Assembly (NCBI RefSeq): GCF_011050415.1
Contig: NZ_DRFS01000024.1
Span: 124,001-188,000, forward strand
Direction: 5' to 3'
DNA length: 64,000 nucleotides
From: Halomonas sp.
GTDB taxonomy: Bacteria > Pseudomonadota > Gammaproteobacteria > Pseudomonadales > Halomonadaceae
Shown: one piece after another, positions 34,902 through 43,613 of the stretch
Position numbering within the stretch: position 1 is the first letter of the stretch
Layout of the letters: every line of letters starts with the position of its first letter
Program-made: the position numbers and the translations under genes
Notes under the pieces: generated by a model
Database searches by the model: none
What the model was told of the DNA's origin: nothing
Seen by the model: the letters and a program-made list of their open reading frames with translations, nothing else

Positions 34902-36311
34902 ATGGTACGACTCGATAAGAAAGCCACTCGGCTGTATGTATTGGACACTAATGTCCTCATCCATGACCCCTCCGCGCTTTATCACTTCGATGAGCACGAT
35001 GTGGTTATCCCCATGACTGTCCTTGAGGAGCTGGATAAGCATAAGAATGGTATTCGTGAAATCGCCCGCACGGCCCGCCAGATCAGCCGTACGCTTTCTG
35101 ACCTTACTAGCCAAGTCACCTTCGATGAAATTCAGCGCGGTATTCCAATCCCCCGGCTTAGTGGCGAAACAGGACGCCTGCACTTTTTATGCTACAACGA
35201 TTTAAAACTCCTAGACGCGCTTGACGATAGTCCAGATAACCGCATTTTGGCGGAGACCTGCCGCCTACGCGAAGAACGCCCCGACGCCTCTGTTATTTTA
35301 ATAACCAAAGATATTAACCTGCGAGTCAAAGCAGCTGCTCTGAAAGTGCCGGTCGAGGACTACTTCAATGACCGCGCTTTCTCCGACAGCGATGCGATGA
35401 TTGAAGGCGCACAGATCTATGCCAGTGCAGGGCAAAATGGTGCGGCATTATGGGAAGGCCTAAACGTTGATGTCACTGTTGAGCGGATTGGTCATCACAC
35501 CTTTTATCAACTTAACGGCACGATGCCACGTCACTGGCATGTGGGAATGCTAGTGTCGGATAGCGAAAACGGCGCGGAGTTCGAAGCGATTGTTCGCGAA
35601 CTGGGGCCCTCTTCAGCTCGCCTTCAACTGCTCACCAACTACCGTCATCATGCCGGCGTTTGGGGGGTTCATGCCCACGACAGCCGCCAAAACTTCACCT
35701 TAAACCTACTGATGGATCCCGATATTGACCTAGTCACTATTGCGGGCAACGCGGGAACAGGTAAGACCTTTATGACACTGGCCGCTGCCTTTCAGCAAAC
35801 GCTGGATGCCAAGCTGTTCGAGCGCATTGTGTTTACCCGCGCGCCGATCCCCATGGGGGAGGATATTGGCTTTCTACCTGGCACTGAGGAGGAGAAAATG
35901 TCGCCGTGGATGGGCGCGTTCCACGACAACATGGATAACCTGTTACGCAACGAGGAGGGAGAGTCGAGCTGGGATAATGGCGCAACGCGGCAGTTAATTG
36001 GTTCGCGGGTACAAATCCGCTCACCGAGTTTTATGCGTGGGCGCACCTTAAACGATACTTTTTTAATCATTGATGAGGCGCAGAACTTCACCCCTAAACA
36101 GCTTAAATCACTGATCACACGGGCGGGGCGTAATTCTAAGATTGTCTGTTTGGGCAACGTTGGGCAGATCGATACGCCTTATCTCACCGCAAACACCTGT
36201 GGTTTAGCCGCAGTGGTTGAACGGTTTCGCGACTGGCCCCATGCAGGCCATATCACCTTGAAAAGCGTCGAACGCTCACGCTTGGCACTGGCCGCAGAGG
36301 AGCTGCTCTAA
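34902..36311 (+). CDS. PIN-PhoH family ATPase (PhoH2 type)
   Basis: This 470-residue fusion has an N-terminal PIN nuclease domain and a C-terminal PhoH ATPase. The PIN domain begins YVLDTNVLIHDPSAL and has further acidic residues in TVLEELDKHKNG and DNRILAETC and DASVILITKDINLR. The ATPase has Walker A GNAGTGKTF and Walker B FLIIDEAQNF. In other bacteria this pair acts as an RNA helicase with RNase activity. The ATG at 34902 follows AAGGAG; a GTG at 34890 overlaps the ribosome site. A strong hairpin follows at 36320. Confidence 0.92.
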   Translation: MVRLDKKATRLYVLDTNVLIHDPSALYHFDEHDVVIPMTVLEELDKHKNGIREIARTARQISRTLSDLTSQVTFDEIQRGIPIPRLSGETGRLHFLCYNDLKLLDALDDSPDNRILAETCRLREERPDASVILITKDINLRVKAAALKVPVEDYFNDRAFSDSDAMIEGAQIYASAGQNGAALWEGLNVDVTVERIGHHTFYQLNGTMPRHWHVGMLVSDSENGAEFEAIVRELGPSSARLQLLTNYRHHAGVWGVHAHDSRQNFTLNLLMDPDIDLVTIAGNAGTGKTFMTLAAAFQQTLDAKLFERIVFTRAPIPMGEDIGFLPGTEEEKMSPWMGAFHDNMDNLLRNEEGESSWDNGATRQLIGSRVQIRSPSFMRGRTLNDTFLIIDEAQNFTPKQLKSLITRAGRNSKIVCLGNVGQIDTPYLTANTCGLAAVVERFRDWPHAGHITLKSVERSRLALAAEELL

Positions 36312-36319
36312 TAAAGACT

Positions 36320-36350
36320 CCCCTCCTATCGCAGCCAGCGATAGGAGGGG
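36320..36350. terminator. Bidirectional terminator between phoH2 and yihY
   Basis: CCCCTCCTATCGC (36320-36332) pairs perfectly with GCGATAGGAGGGG (36338-36350) around a five-base loop. On the minus strand it is followed by AGTCTTTATT. It lies between the convergent stops at 36311 and 36375 and can serve both. Confidence 0.75.
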
Positions 36351-36374
36351 GTCTAAAGTTGAAAGTCTTCGTGG

Positions 36375-37358
36375 CTACTCGGTATCGGGGCCTTTTGACC
36401 CTCGCCATGGCTGAGGACTACCAATCGTATCTGCCGCAAACGCTTCACGTTCCCCCAATGGGCGAGTTTCACCGACCGTCGTATCGTTATAGGTTTGGCG
36501 CTCCATTTCGCAGTTTACTTCTGCACCAAATAGAACGACAAAGGCGGACAGCCAAAACCACATCATTAACGCAACTACCGCGCCTAATGAGCCATAGAGC
36601 TCGCTAAAGCTAGAGAAGTAGCGAACGTATAGTGAAAGGCCACCAGAGCCTAACAACCACATGACAGTCGCCAACATCGTTCCATAGCTTAACCAGCGCC
36701 ACTGGGCCGAACGCCGATAAGGCGCAAAACGATAGAGCAAAGCAATAAGCCCACTCATCAGCACCAACAACGCAGGCCAGCGTAGCCACTTAAAGACACT
36801 ATTTAGTGGCGCATCAATATCTAATGCGTCCACCACGATAGGGACGATGGCAATAAAGCCAAGCGATACCAACGTCATAATAATCAAACCAAAGGTCAGC
36901 GAAATAAGGACGGCACTGCGATGCATTAAGCTGCGCTTTTCGGTTTCGCCATACACCACATTTAAGCCAATGACCAACACCCCAACGCCTTTGGAAGCAA
37001 TGTACATGGCAATTAAAAGCCCTGCTAATGCCGCCATAATATTGCCTGATTCTGCACTCTCCACGACCTGCTGGGCTTGCTGGTCAATCAAATTAGCCGC
37101 GTCCGGCGGCATAAAACGACTAATTTCATACAGCTGCTGCCCCGCCTCATAGGGATCAAACAGTAATCCCCACAGCGAAATAACCGCAGCAATGGTAGGA
37201 AACAGTGCTAATAGAGCATAGAAAGCTACGCCTGCGGCCAACATAGTAATACGGTTACGACGAGCAGCCCGCATCACACGCCAGACGATATCGTGCCAGC
37301 CACGAGACGGTATATCACCGGGTGACAAGGCATGACGACCACGAGCAACTTTACCCAT
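36375..37358 (-). CDS. YihY/BrkB-family membrane protein
   Basis: This 327-residue inner-membrane protein has about six helices. Typical YihY stretches are MLAAGVAFYALLALFPTIAAVISLWGL, YGSLGAVVALMMWFWLSAFVVLFGAEVNCEMERQ and the middle RFAPYRRSAQWRW. Once called RNase BN, the family is now seen as an envelope protein of unknown function. The C-terminal tail (PQPWRGSKGPDTE) is charged. AGGGAA precedes the ATG. It lies 21 bp upstream of nothing on its own strand except phoH2's convergent end, and 21 bp downstream of no gene start; it follows the antiporter-like locus's downstream end in map order. Confidence 0.88.
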   Translation of the reverse strand: MGKVARGRHALSPGDIPSRGWHDIVWRVMRAARRNRITMLAAGVAFYALLALFPTIAAVISLWGLLFDPYEAGQQLYEISRFMPPDAANLIDQQAQQVVESAESGNIMAALAGLLIAMYIASKGVGVLVIGLNVVYGETEKRSLMHRSAVLISLTFGLIIMTLVSLGFIAIVPIVVDALDIDAPLNSVFKWLRWPALLVLMSGLIALLYRFAPYRRSAQWRWLSYGTMLATVMWLLGSGGLSLYVRYFSSFSELYGSLGAVVALMMWFWLSAFVVLFGAEVNCEMERQTYNDTTVGETRPLGEREAFAADTIGSPQPWRGSKGPDTE

Positions 37359-37379
37359 TATGCTTCCCTAGCAGGCGTT

Positions 37380-39152
37380 TCATCGCTGACCTTCCCACAT
37401 AAGTAACGCCGCTAGAACCACGGCAAGAACCATCATCAAACCACTGGCATGGTGACGCATCCAGGACTCCGCTGACAATAGACGTGTCAAATAGCCCATC
37501 AATGTCGCTTCAGCCCGCTGGGTTTTCACCACGCTCGACGCTTTTAGTTTGCCGCAGTAATGACCAAAACTGCGTACTGGCGCCAGCATAGTGGCTACTG
37601 CCAGGGCATACAGCCACCATAGATCGCCAGCGGGTGGCGCTTTGATATGGCTGCGACGCAGGCAGAGCCAGCCCAGCGTGGCCAATGCCAGCCCCACAGG
37701 AAAAGGCCACATAATGCCTAGCCACTCCTTGGCAGGTGGCAGGGCAACGCTGCCAGCGGGCAGCGGTAACCAAAGTGGTGTTAGCAGTGCCGCAATGATG
37801 GCGACCAGCCAAGCCCCCCACTGCCATTGATTACTACCGCCTTGGTGGCGCTGCTGCCACTGACGCCAAAGGGCAACGCTCACCAGAGCCGCCGTGCCGA
37901 CGGCGGCCCATGTAAGTAGCTTGGTCAGCGTTTCATGATGCATCTCATAAAGCGGGCCTTTGACACTCCACTTGCTGATCAAGCCTGCCCCTATGGCACC
38001 CGCCAGCGAGATACCGGGCAGCGCCAGCAGGCCCCATATCAAGGGTAGCGGCCAACGGGGCAGATGCTCACTAATACTGGTGCCCATAAAGAGCGCCCCC
38101 TTGGCAAGCGCATGGTGGGCGGCAAACAGCACCACGCCCGGCCAGAGTAACGGCCAAACCTCAGGTGCGGCCAACCCCATCGCCACCAGCGCTGTTAGCA
38201 TGCCCATTTGACTGATGCTTGAGTAGGCCAACACCGCTTTAGGGTGGCGTTGAAACACGCCATACAGCGCCGCTACAAAGGCCGCCACCAGCCCCGCTAC
38301 CAGCATTATGTTGCCAAGCTGAACCAAAGAAGCTGACACGTCTGGCTCCCCTAGCGGCAGTACATTTATCCAGCCTAGCAGACCTGCCTTGATCATCGCC
38401 CCACTCAGCACAGCGCTGGCAGGGGCAGGCGCCACCGGATGCGCCAGTGGTAGCCAAACATGCAGGCCTATCACGCCCGCTTTTACCCCAAACCCTAGCC
38501 ATAATAATGTGGCCATCCAAACGCCCTGGTCCGCCAGCAAAATACCCTCACGCACGCCTTCCAGGCTGAGCGTTTCGGCCTCCCCCGCCGCCCATAGAAG
38601 ACCGCCCAAAATAAGCCCTTCGCCGATAACGGCTAAAATCAGATAGGCCTTAGCCCCCATGCGGGCTTCCGCTGTACCGCTATGCACTACCAAGGCGTAG
38701 GCGGCAAATGTCATCAACGCGAAGCCTAGATAGAAACTGGCGATATCCTGAGCGATGATCAGCAACACGTTGCCCAATAGCGTCAAAGGCCATAGCAGCA
38801 ATAAGCGTATCAGGCGACGCTGGGCGTCTTGATCACCGGCCTGGGCTTTCGACTGTTCAGTCTTGAAATAGCCTCTTGCATGCACAGCCGCTAAACTCCA
38901 CAGCAGCGCAGTAAAAGCCAGCCACGGGCGACTTAAGGCGTTCAACTCCCATAGTCCACCCAGCATCCAGGCATCAATCACCCACTGTGATTCGCCAACG
39001 TAGGCTAGTAGTAAGGCAGGCCAAGCGGCGCTTATCCACAGCAGAGAGAAGTAGCCGACCTGGGCAGTCGGCGTGCGATAGGCGTGCCATATTGCACTTC
39101 CGGCAACACACAGCGGCCATACAAGCGATAGCACCAGCAGCAGCGTCATCAT
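37380..39152 (-). CDS. Antiporter-like complex I subunit (HyfB/MrpA-D type), TM5 glutamate absent
   Basis: About 590 residues with many membrane helices; last gene of the four-gene locus. The proton-pumping core is recognised by LGFGVKAGVIGLHVWLPLAH (TM7 lysine), PAPASAVLSGAMIKAGLLGW (TM8 lysine) and YSSISQMGMLTALVAMG. The glutamate normally found in TM5 is alanine: FALMTFAAYALVVHSG aligns to YEMLTLSTYPLVVHSG of the next subunit. The HVWLPLAHP motif resembles hydrogenase-4 component B-like subunits. The start at 39152 (ATGATG) overlaps the previous stop (39149-39151) and has GGGAG upstream; the frame extends to 39188. Should be part of an inner-membrane ion-translocating complex. Confidence 0.8.
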   Translation of the reverse strand: MMTLLLVLSLVWPLCVAGSAIWHAYRTPTAQVGYFSLLWISAAWPALLLAYVGESQWVIDAWMLGGLWELNALSRPWLAFTALLWSLAAVHARGYFKTEQSKAQAGDQDAQRRLIRLLLLWPLTLLGNVLLIIAQDIASFYLGFALMTFAAYALVVHSGTAEARMGAKAYLILAVIGEGLILGGLLWAAGEAETLSLEGVREGILLADQGVWMATLLWLGFGVKAGVIGLHVWLPLAHPVAPAPASAVLSGAMIKAGLLGWINVLPLGEPDVSASLVQLGNIMLVAGLVAAFVAALYGVFQRHPKAVLAYSSISQMGMLTALVAMGLAAPEVWPLLWPGVVLFAAHHALAKGALFMGTSISEHLPRWPLPLIWGLLALPGISLAGAIGAGLISKWSVKGPLYEMHHETLTKLLTWAAVGTAALVSVALWRQWQQRHQGGSNQWQWGAWLVAIIAALLTPLWLPLPAGSVALPPAKEWLGIMWPFPVGLALATLGWLCLRRSHIKAPPAGDLWWLYALAVATMLAPVRSFGHYCGKLKASSVVKTQRAEATLMGYLTRLLSAESWMRHHASGLMMVLAVVLAALLMWEGQR

Positions 39153-40654
39153 GGCAAGTACTCCCCGATCGCCACCCGCGTTGCCCAATCCAGCGGGCTA
39201 AATGGCATGCCCGCCAACAGCCCTGCACCCAGGCTTGCCAGTGCGGTAAACACCATTGGCCAAAGCAGCCAACCATGGGTTTCTAAACGGCCTAAACGCT
39301 GCTCTTTCGGCCACTGGCCTTTACCGTGCGCTGGCCCCAACCGGAACCAGAGTCGGTGAAGGATGGGCAGAAAATACATAGCATTCAGCGTACTGCTCGC
39401 CACCAACACTACAACCACCCAGTACATTTCAGCCTGAATGGCACCAATCCCGAGATACCACTTGGTAATAAACCCTGCCACCGGCGGCAGCCCGATCATA
39501 CCCAGCGCCCCTACCGTAAAGGCAATGCTAGTCAACGGCATACGCTTGCCAGCGCCATCCATTTCATCAATACGGTGAATGCCTAGCTCTTCTGCATAGT
39601 TGCCGGCGCAGAAGAACAGAGTGACTTTCATTAAGCCTTGGTGGAGCAGGTGCGCCAGCGCGCCAATGGTGCCGAAAGGCCCAAATAAGCTAACGCCCAA
39701 GATGACGTAAGAGACTTGGCTAATCGTGGAAAACGCTAGCCGTGGCTTTAACTCCGTTTGCGCAATTGCCCGCAGCGAACCGTAAATAATAGTGATGGAG
39801 GCCGCAACCGCAAGCACCGTTGTAACGCCCAGCTCAACGCTGAGTTCAATACCGTAAAGATCATAAATTACCCGCAAAATACCAAAGGCACCCGCCTTCA
39901 CCACCGCCACCGCATGCAACAGCGCACTCACCGGCGCGGGCGCCACCATCGCTCTAGGTAGCCAGCCGTGTAATGGCACCATCGCGGCCTTCACCGCAAG
40001 CCCGCCCACCAGCAGCGCAAAGATAAGCGTTAACAGGCCTCGATGATCGTTTAGGTAGTCGCCTAGGCCCTCTTCAGATGAGAACGAGTGCTCACCCGTT
40101 AGGCTGTAGAGCAGCACCGTGCCCAGCAGCAGCACCACCCCGGCGGTTAGGGTATAACGCAGATAGACCCTACCCGCATTGAGCGCTTTATCGGTTCCCG
40201 AGTGGACCACCAGCGGGTATGTTGAGAGGGTCAACATTTCGTAGAAAATCAAAAAGGTAAACAGATTATCCGAGAGTGCAATGCCTAACGTACTGGCGAC
40301 ACACAGGCTAAAGAAGCCAAAGAAGCGCTTGCGATTGGCCGAACCTTCTAAATAGCCAATGGCGTAGATAGTGGTACATAGCCATAGCAGTGACGATAGC
40401 CCAGCAAACATTACCCCCAATGCATCCGCACGCAGCACAAAATCAATGCCGCCCACCACTTGGAAGCTGAAAACATCTTCATGCCCGGCGGCCACCCTTC
40501 TCACCATCAGGATAACCAGCACAATTTTTGCGACCGCCGCCAATAAGTTGATAATGGTGCGCGCTTTTCTGGCCTCTTCCGGTAGTGCAAAAATAACCAC
40601 GGTAACCAGTAACGAAGTCGCTAGTGCGGTAAGCGGTAACCACGCAGCATTCAT
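39149..40654 (-). CDS. Monovalent cation/H+ antiporter subunit D-like protein (MrpD/NuoN type)
   Basis: This 501-residue protein has about fourteen helices. All key residues of a pumping antiporter-like subunit are seen: the TM5 glutamate in IFYEMLTLSTYPLVVHSG, the TM7 lysine in GLAVKAAMVPLHGWLP, the TM8 lysine in HAVAVVKAGAFGILR, and LAFSTISQVSYVILG. It is the most canonical member of the locus and should move protons or sodium. It overlaps both neighbours by about four bases and has GGAGGTGG before its ATG. Confidence 0.87.
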   Translation of the reverse strand: MNAAWLPLTALATSLLVTVVIFALPEEARKARTIINLLAAVAKIVLVILMVRRVAAGHEDVFSFQVVGGIDFVLRADALGVMFAGLSSLLWLCTTIYAIGYLEGSANRKRFFGFFSLCVASTLGIALSDNLFTFLIFYEMLTLSTYPLVVHSGTDKALNAGRVYLRYTLTAGVVLLLGTVLLYSLTGEHSFSSEEGLGDYLNDHRGLLTLIFALLVGGLAVKAAMVPLHGWLPRAMVAPAPVSALLHAVAVVKAGAFGILRVIYDLYGIELSVELGVTTVLAVAASITIIYGSLRAIAQTELKPRLAFSTISQVSYVILGVSLFGPFGTIGALAHLLHQGLMKVTLFFCAGNYAEELGIHRIDEMDGAGKRMPLTSIAFTVGALGMIGLPPVAGFITKWYLGIGAIQAEMYWVVVVLVASSTLNAMYFLPILHRLWFRLGPAHGKGQWPKEQRLGRLETHGWLLWPMVFTALASLGAGLLAGMPFSPLDWATRVAIGEYLP

Positions 40655-42141
40655 ACGCCACCTCCATGCATCAGCTCTAAGGGGAAGTGGGCCAGCAAAC
40701 CCAGCACCAAAGCGATTAAAGCAAGCGTTAGTGCAATCAAGTCCATACCTGGCGCCAGCGGCTGATAGTGGTGGCGTGGTGCCGTCTCATCAAACGAGTA
40801 GCGAAATACACGGAATATATAAGCGGCGCTGAGCAACGTTCCGATCAAAAGCGCGGCGACCGCCCACCACTGCTGCGACATCACCATCGCTTGCAATAGC
40901 AGCCATTTAGCCGTGAAGCCCGCGCTGGGCGGCAAGCCCATTAAGGTAATCGAGGCAATACCAAACACCAGCAGTGAAAGCGGCAACCGCCGACTGCTAC
41001 CTGCCAAGCCTTTGAGCGTACTCTCGCCGGTGGCCAGTATCAGGTTACCCGCAGCCATAAACATGGCCGCTTTAGCAAAAGCGTGGCCCATCAACTGCAG
41101 CCAAAACCCTTCCCAAGCCAAGGAACGGGCCAGTAACTCTATATCAGGGCCTAACAGCAGCGGAAAGACCACCATTAGGTACCCCAACTGCGCCACCGTC
41201 GATGAAGCGACCAGGGTTTTAAGCGAATCTGTCCGCCAGGCAAGCAGCCCTCCCCACACAATCGCCAGCATCCCCAGCCAGGCGATAAGGCGAGGGGCGT
41301 AGAAAGTATCAGGTAATAGAATGCTCCATAGCTGCAGCAGCATAAACAGCGAGGCTTTGATGACCAGCGCGGCATGCAGCGCGCTTACCGGTGTCCAGGC
41401 ATTGCCGTGTACCGGTGATAGCCAGCCATGCAGGGGAAACAGCGCGGCTTTTAACGCAAGCCCTGCACCTATTAATGCGGCGGCAATCCAGGCGACCGGC
41501 CCCAGCTCGACGACCTCGGCTAAACCCTGCAGATCCAACCGGCCCCAGTGGCCCAGAATCAGCGCCACGCCTAATAGGTAGGCAAGCGACCCCACCAGTG
41601 CCAATAGCAAATAGCGCGTGCCTGCAAGCAGCGCCGCGGCCTTTCCTGATAGCAGCAGCATACCCACCGCCGCCAACCCCATCAGCTCCAGGGCAATGTA
41701 AAGCGTCAGCAGATCCGTGGCTAACCAGATTAGCGAGAGCGCGCTAATGAGTACGCCCATCAAAGGCCATAGCCAGCGCCCCAATGGGCCTGTGGCAGTT
41801 AAACGCAGTTGTCCAGGCGTATAGAGCGCGGCGGCAAAGCCAATCCATTGCGTCATTAACAACAACAATACGCTGAGCGCATTTAACCGCAGCGCTATGC
41901 TGACGCCAAGAATCTCCCACTGCCACTGCAGTAGCTGTACTTGGGCAACTGCAACCAACAACACCACGCCAGAAGCCAATACAGGAACGCCAGCCAACGC
42001 TACCGGCCAAGCTTTTTTGGGCGGTAACAGTGCCGCTAAGAGGCCTAATATAAGTGGTAAACAGAGGGCAATCACTAGCGCCCAGTGGGTGGTCACCAGC
42101 GGTTCAAAGGTGCTATCAAAGAGGCCGAAACGCCAGATCAT
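40651..42141 (-). CDS. Antiporter-like complex I subunit (NuoL/M/N-MrpA/D superfamily)
   Basis: This 496-residue polytopic protein is a second canonical-looking pump subunit: TM5 glutamate in YIALELMGLAAVGML, TM7 lysine in LALKAALFPLHGWLSPVHG, TM8 lysine in ALVIKASLFMLLQL, then LVASSTVAQLGYLMVVF and a second-half GLPPSAGFTAKWLLLQ. It lies between the small fused subunit and the MrpD-like subunit and overlaps each by four bases (ATGA), so stoichiometric co-translation is likely. Confidence 0.85.
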   Translation of the reverse strand: MIWRFGLFDSTFEPLVTTHWALVIALCLPLILGLLAALLPPKKAWPVALAGVPVLASGVVLLVAVAQVQLLQWQWEILGVSIALRLNALSVLLLLMTQWIGFAAALYTPGQLRLTATGPLGRWLWPLMGVLISALSLIWLATDLLTLYIALELMGLAAVGMLLLSGKAAALLAGTRYLLLALVGSLAYLLGVALILGHWGRLDLQGLAEVVELGPVAWIAAALIGAGLALKAALFPLHGWLSPVHGNAWTPVSALHAALVIKASLFMLLQLWSILLPDTFYAPRLIAWLGMLAIVWGGLLAWRTDSLKTLVASSTVAQLGYLMVVFPLLLGPDIELLARSLAWEGFWLQLMGHAFAKAAMFMAAGNLILATGESTLKGLAGSSRRLPLSLLVFGIASITLMGLPPSAGFTAKWLLLQAMVMSQQWWAVAALLIGTLLSAAYIFRVFRYSFDETAPRHHYQPLAPGMDLIALTLALIALVLGLLAHFPLELMHGGGV

Positions 42142-42818
42142 TTAGCCTGCTCCTTCGGCTCGCCATCATGCCCCAAGACCTCGACGCCTTCTAAATGTAA
42201 CAGCTGCCTAATCAGCAAGGCCGCCAGCATCGACCCCAGCCATGCAATACAAAGCCCTACGGTAATCAGCGCCTGGGCGGCCGGAGAAGTGCCGGCAACG
42301 CCAGCCAACAGCATAAACACCCCAGAACCAAGAATATTAAATGCCAATAAACGGCGTAAAAGATGGCGGTGTAATGCAAACGCCCCTAATGCACAGGCGA
42401 TAATGATGATGCCTGCCAATAGCAGCGGATGTTCAGTGGGTGAATACACCATTTCGGCAATGACATAGCGAATCGCCGCACCCACCATCACAAACCAGCC
42501 AAGCGCCAATACTAGTCGCGCGACTGCCCGTGACCAGGGTTCGTGAAGACTATCGCGCATTAGTTTTGGTGAAGCGTCAGGGGAGAAAATACCCAGCGCA
42601 TAAAAAAAGCATAAGCCGGTTAACACAACACCCAGCAACAGCTCAGCGGCGGCCAGCCAAGGCGCGCCTAGCAGCCACCAAGCTAAGGTCATGGTGAAGG
42701 CAAAGGCTATAAAGAAACAGCAGGCGCGCACCAGGTGCCGATCAAATAGGCAAGCCAGCGCTGCCACCGTTAAGCAGAGCGCTAGTAGCGTTTCTATTGC
42801 ATCAAAGGAAGCTATCAT
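42138..42818 (-). CDS. Fused small membrane subunit: MbhD/DUF4040-like plus NuoK/MnhC-like
   Basis: This 226-residue protein has about seven helices and reads as two small subunits in one chain. The first half (LLGAPWLAAAELLLGVVLTGLCFFYAL) resembles the MbhD/DUF4040 domain found at the C-terminal part of MrpA and in membrane hydrogenases. The second half (LLLAGIIIIACALGAFALHR, RRLLAFNILGSGVFMLLAGV, then PAAQALITVGLCIAWLGSML) resembles NuoK/MnhC. It is the first gene of the locus, 40 bp after the esterase gene, and overlaps the next by four bases. The domain reading is by eye. Confidence 0.7.
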   Translation of the reverse strand: MIASFDAIETLLALCLTVAALACLFDRHLVRACCFFIAFAFTMTLAWWLLGAPWLAAAELLLGVVLTGLCFFYALGIFSPDASPKLMRDSLHEPWSRAVARLVLALGWFVMVGAAIRYVIAEMVYSPTEHPLLLAGIIIIACALGAFALHRHLLRRLLAFNILGSGVFMLLAGVAGTSPAAQALITVGLCIAWLGSMLAALLIRQLLHLEGVEVLGHDGEPKEQAK

Positions 42819-42858
42819 TCGCTTTCGCTACGTCCTTGCATCGGTCACGAAAAAGCGC

Positions 42859-43524
42859 TTAGCTGAGGCGCGTGCTCAACCATTTACCAATATCGCTAAC
42901 CTGTTGAGGACAAAGCGCATGTGCCATAGGATATTGACGGTAATTGACTGAATAGCCCATGCCTTTCAAACGCTCTACGCCGCTTCGTCCCAGGTTTTCA
43001 GGAACGATGGGGTCAAAGCTGCCGTGCTGAACTTCAATCGGGATCTGTCGATTGGCTTCTGCAAGGTCGATATTGTCAGCGGTGGCAAAGTAGGTCGACA
43101 TAGCCAGTAAACCACCCAGCGGCGCGGGAAAGGAGAGCGCGGCTTGATAAGCAACGGCTCCACCTTGAGAAAAGCCCGCCACAATAATGCGTCGGCTGTC
43201 GATACCTTGGTCAATCTGCTCTTGGATCAGCGCCTGGATACGCTCAGCGGATTTCTTAAGCTGGCTTTCATCGACTCGACGCCCCAAGTCCATGGCCAAA
43301 ATATCATACCAAGCGGGCATCACCATGCCGCCATTAATCGTCACGGCCAAGCGTGGCGCATGGGGCATGATAAAACGTACATGCGACTCTTTCGGCAGTG
43401 CCAGCGCAGGCACCAGCGGTTCAAAATCGTGCCCGTCAGCACCCAAACCGTGAATAATAAATACGCACGCATCGGCGGGTTGACCATTTTTCGGCTCAAT
43501 AATCAGTTCGCCAGGAGCAGTCAT
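42859..43524 (-). CDS. Carboxylesterase/phospholipase of the alpha/beta hydrolase fold
   Basis: This 221-residue cytoplasmic serine esterase belongs to the phospholipase/carboxylesterase (APT-like) family: oxyanion region IIHGLGADGHDF, PHAPRLAVTINGGMVMPAWYD, nucleophile GFSQGG, aspartate in GSFDPIVPE and histidine in YPMAHALCPQQV. Such enzymes hydrolyse short acyl esters; pseudomonad EstB homologues are close in pattern. AAGGAA precedes the ATG at 43524. It lies 40 bp upstream of the antiporter-like locus on the same strand and may share its transcript. Confidence 0.9.
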   Translation of the reverse strand: MTAPGELIIEPKNGQPADACVFIIHGLGADGHDFEPLVPALALPKESHVRFIMPHAPRLAVTINGGMVMPAWYDILAMDLGRRVDESQLKKSAERIQALIQEQIDQGIDSRRIIVAGFSQGGAVAYQAALSFPAPLGGLLAMSTYFATADNIDLAEANRQIPIEVQHGSFDPIVPENLGRSGVERLKGMGYSVNYRQYPMAHALCPQQVSDIGKWLSTRLS

Positions 43525-43613
43525 GGAATCCAGTTCCTTAATCTAAAAGCGCCACCCTAGCGCAATCCAGCGTTAACCGCGAGCGATGAACGCTTAAAAT
43601 GACTAACGCCTGT

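Noticed and set aside
37380..42818. Complete Mrp sodium/proton antiporter or DabAB inorganic carbon pump
   Set aside because: No MrpE/F/G genes and no DabA-type (DUF2309) protein are present beside the three pump-like subunits.
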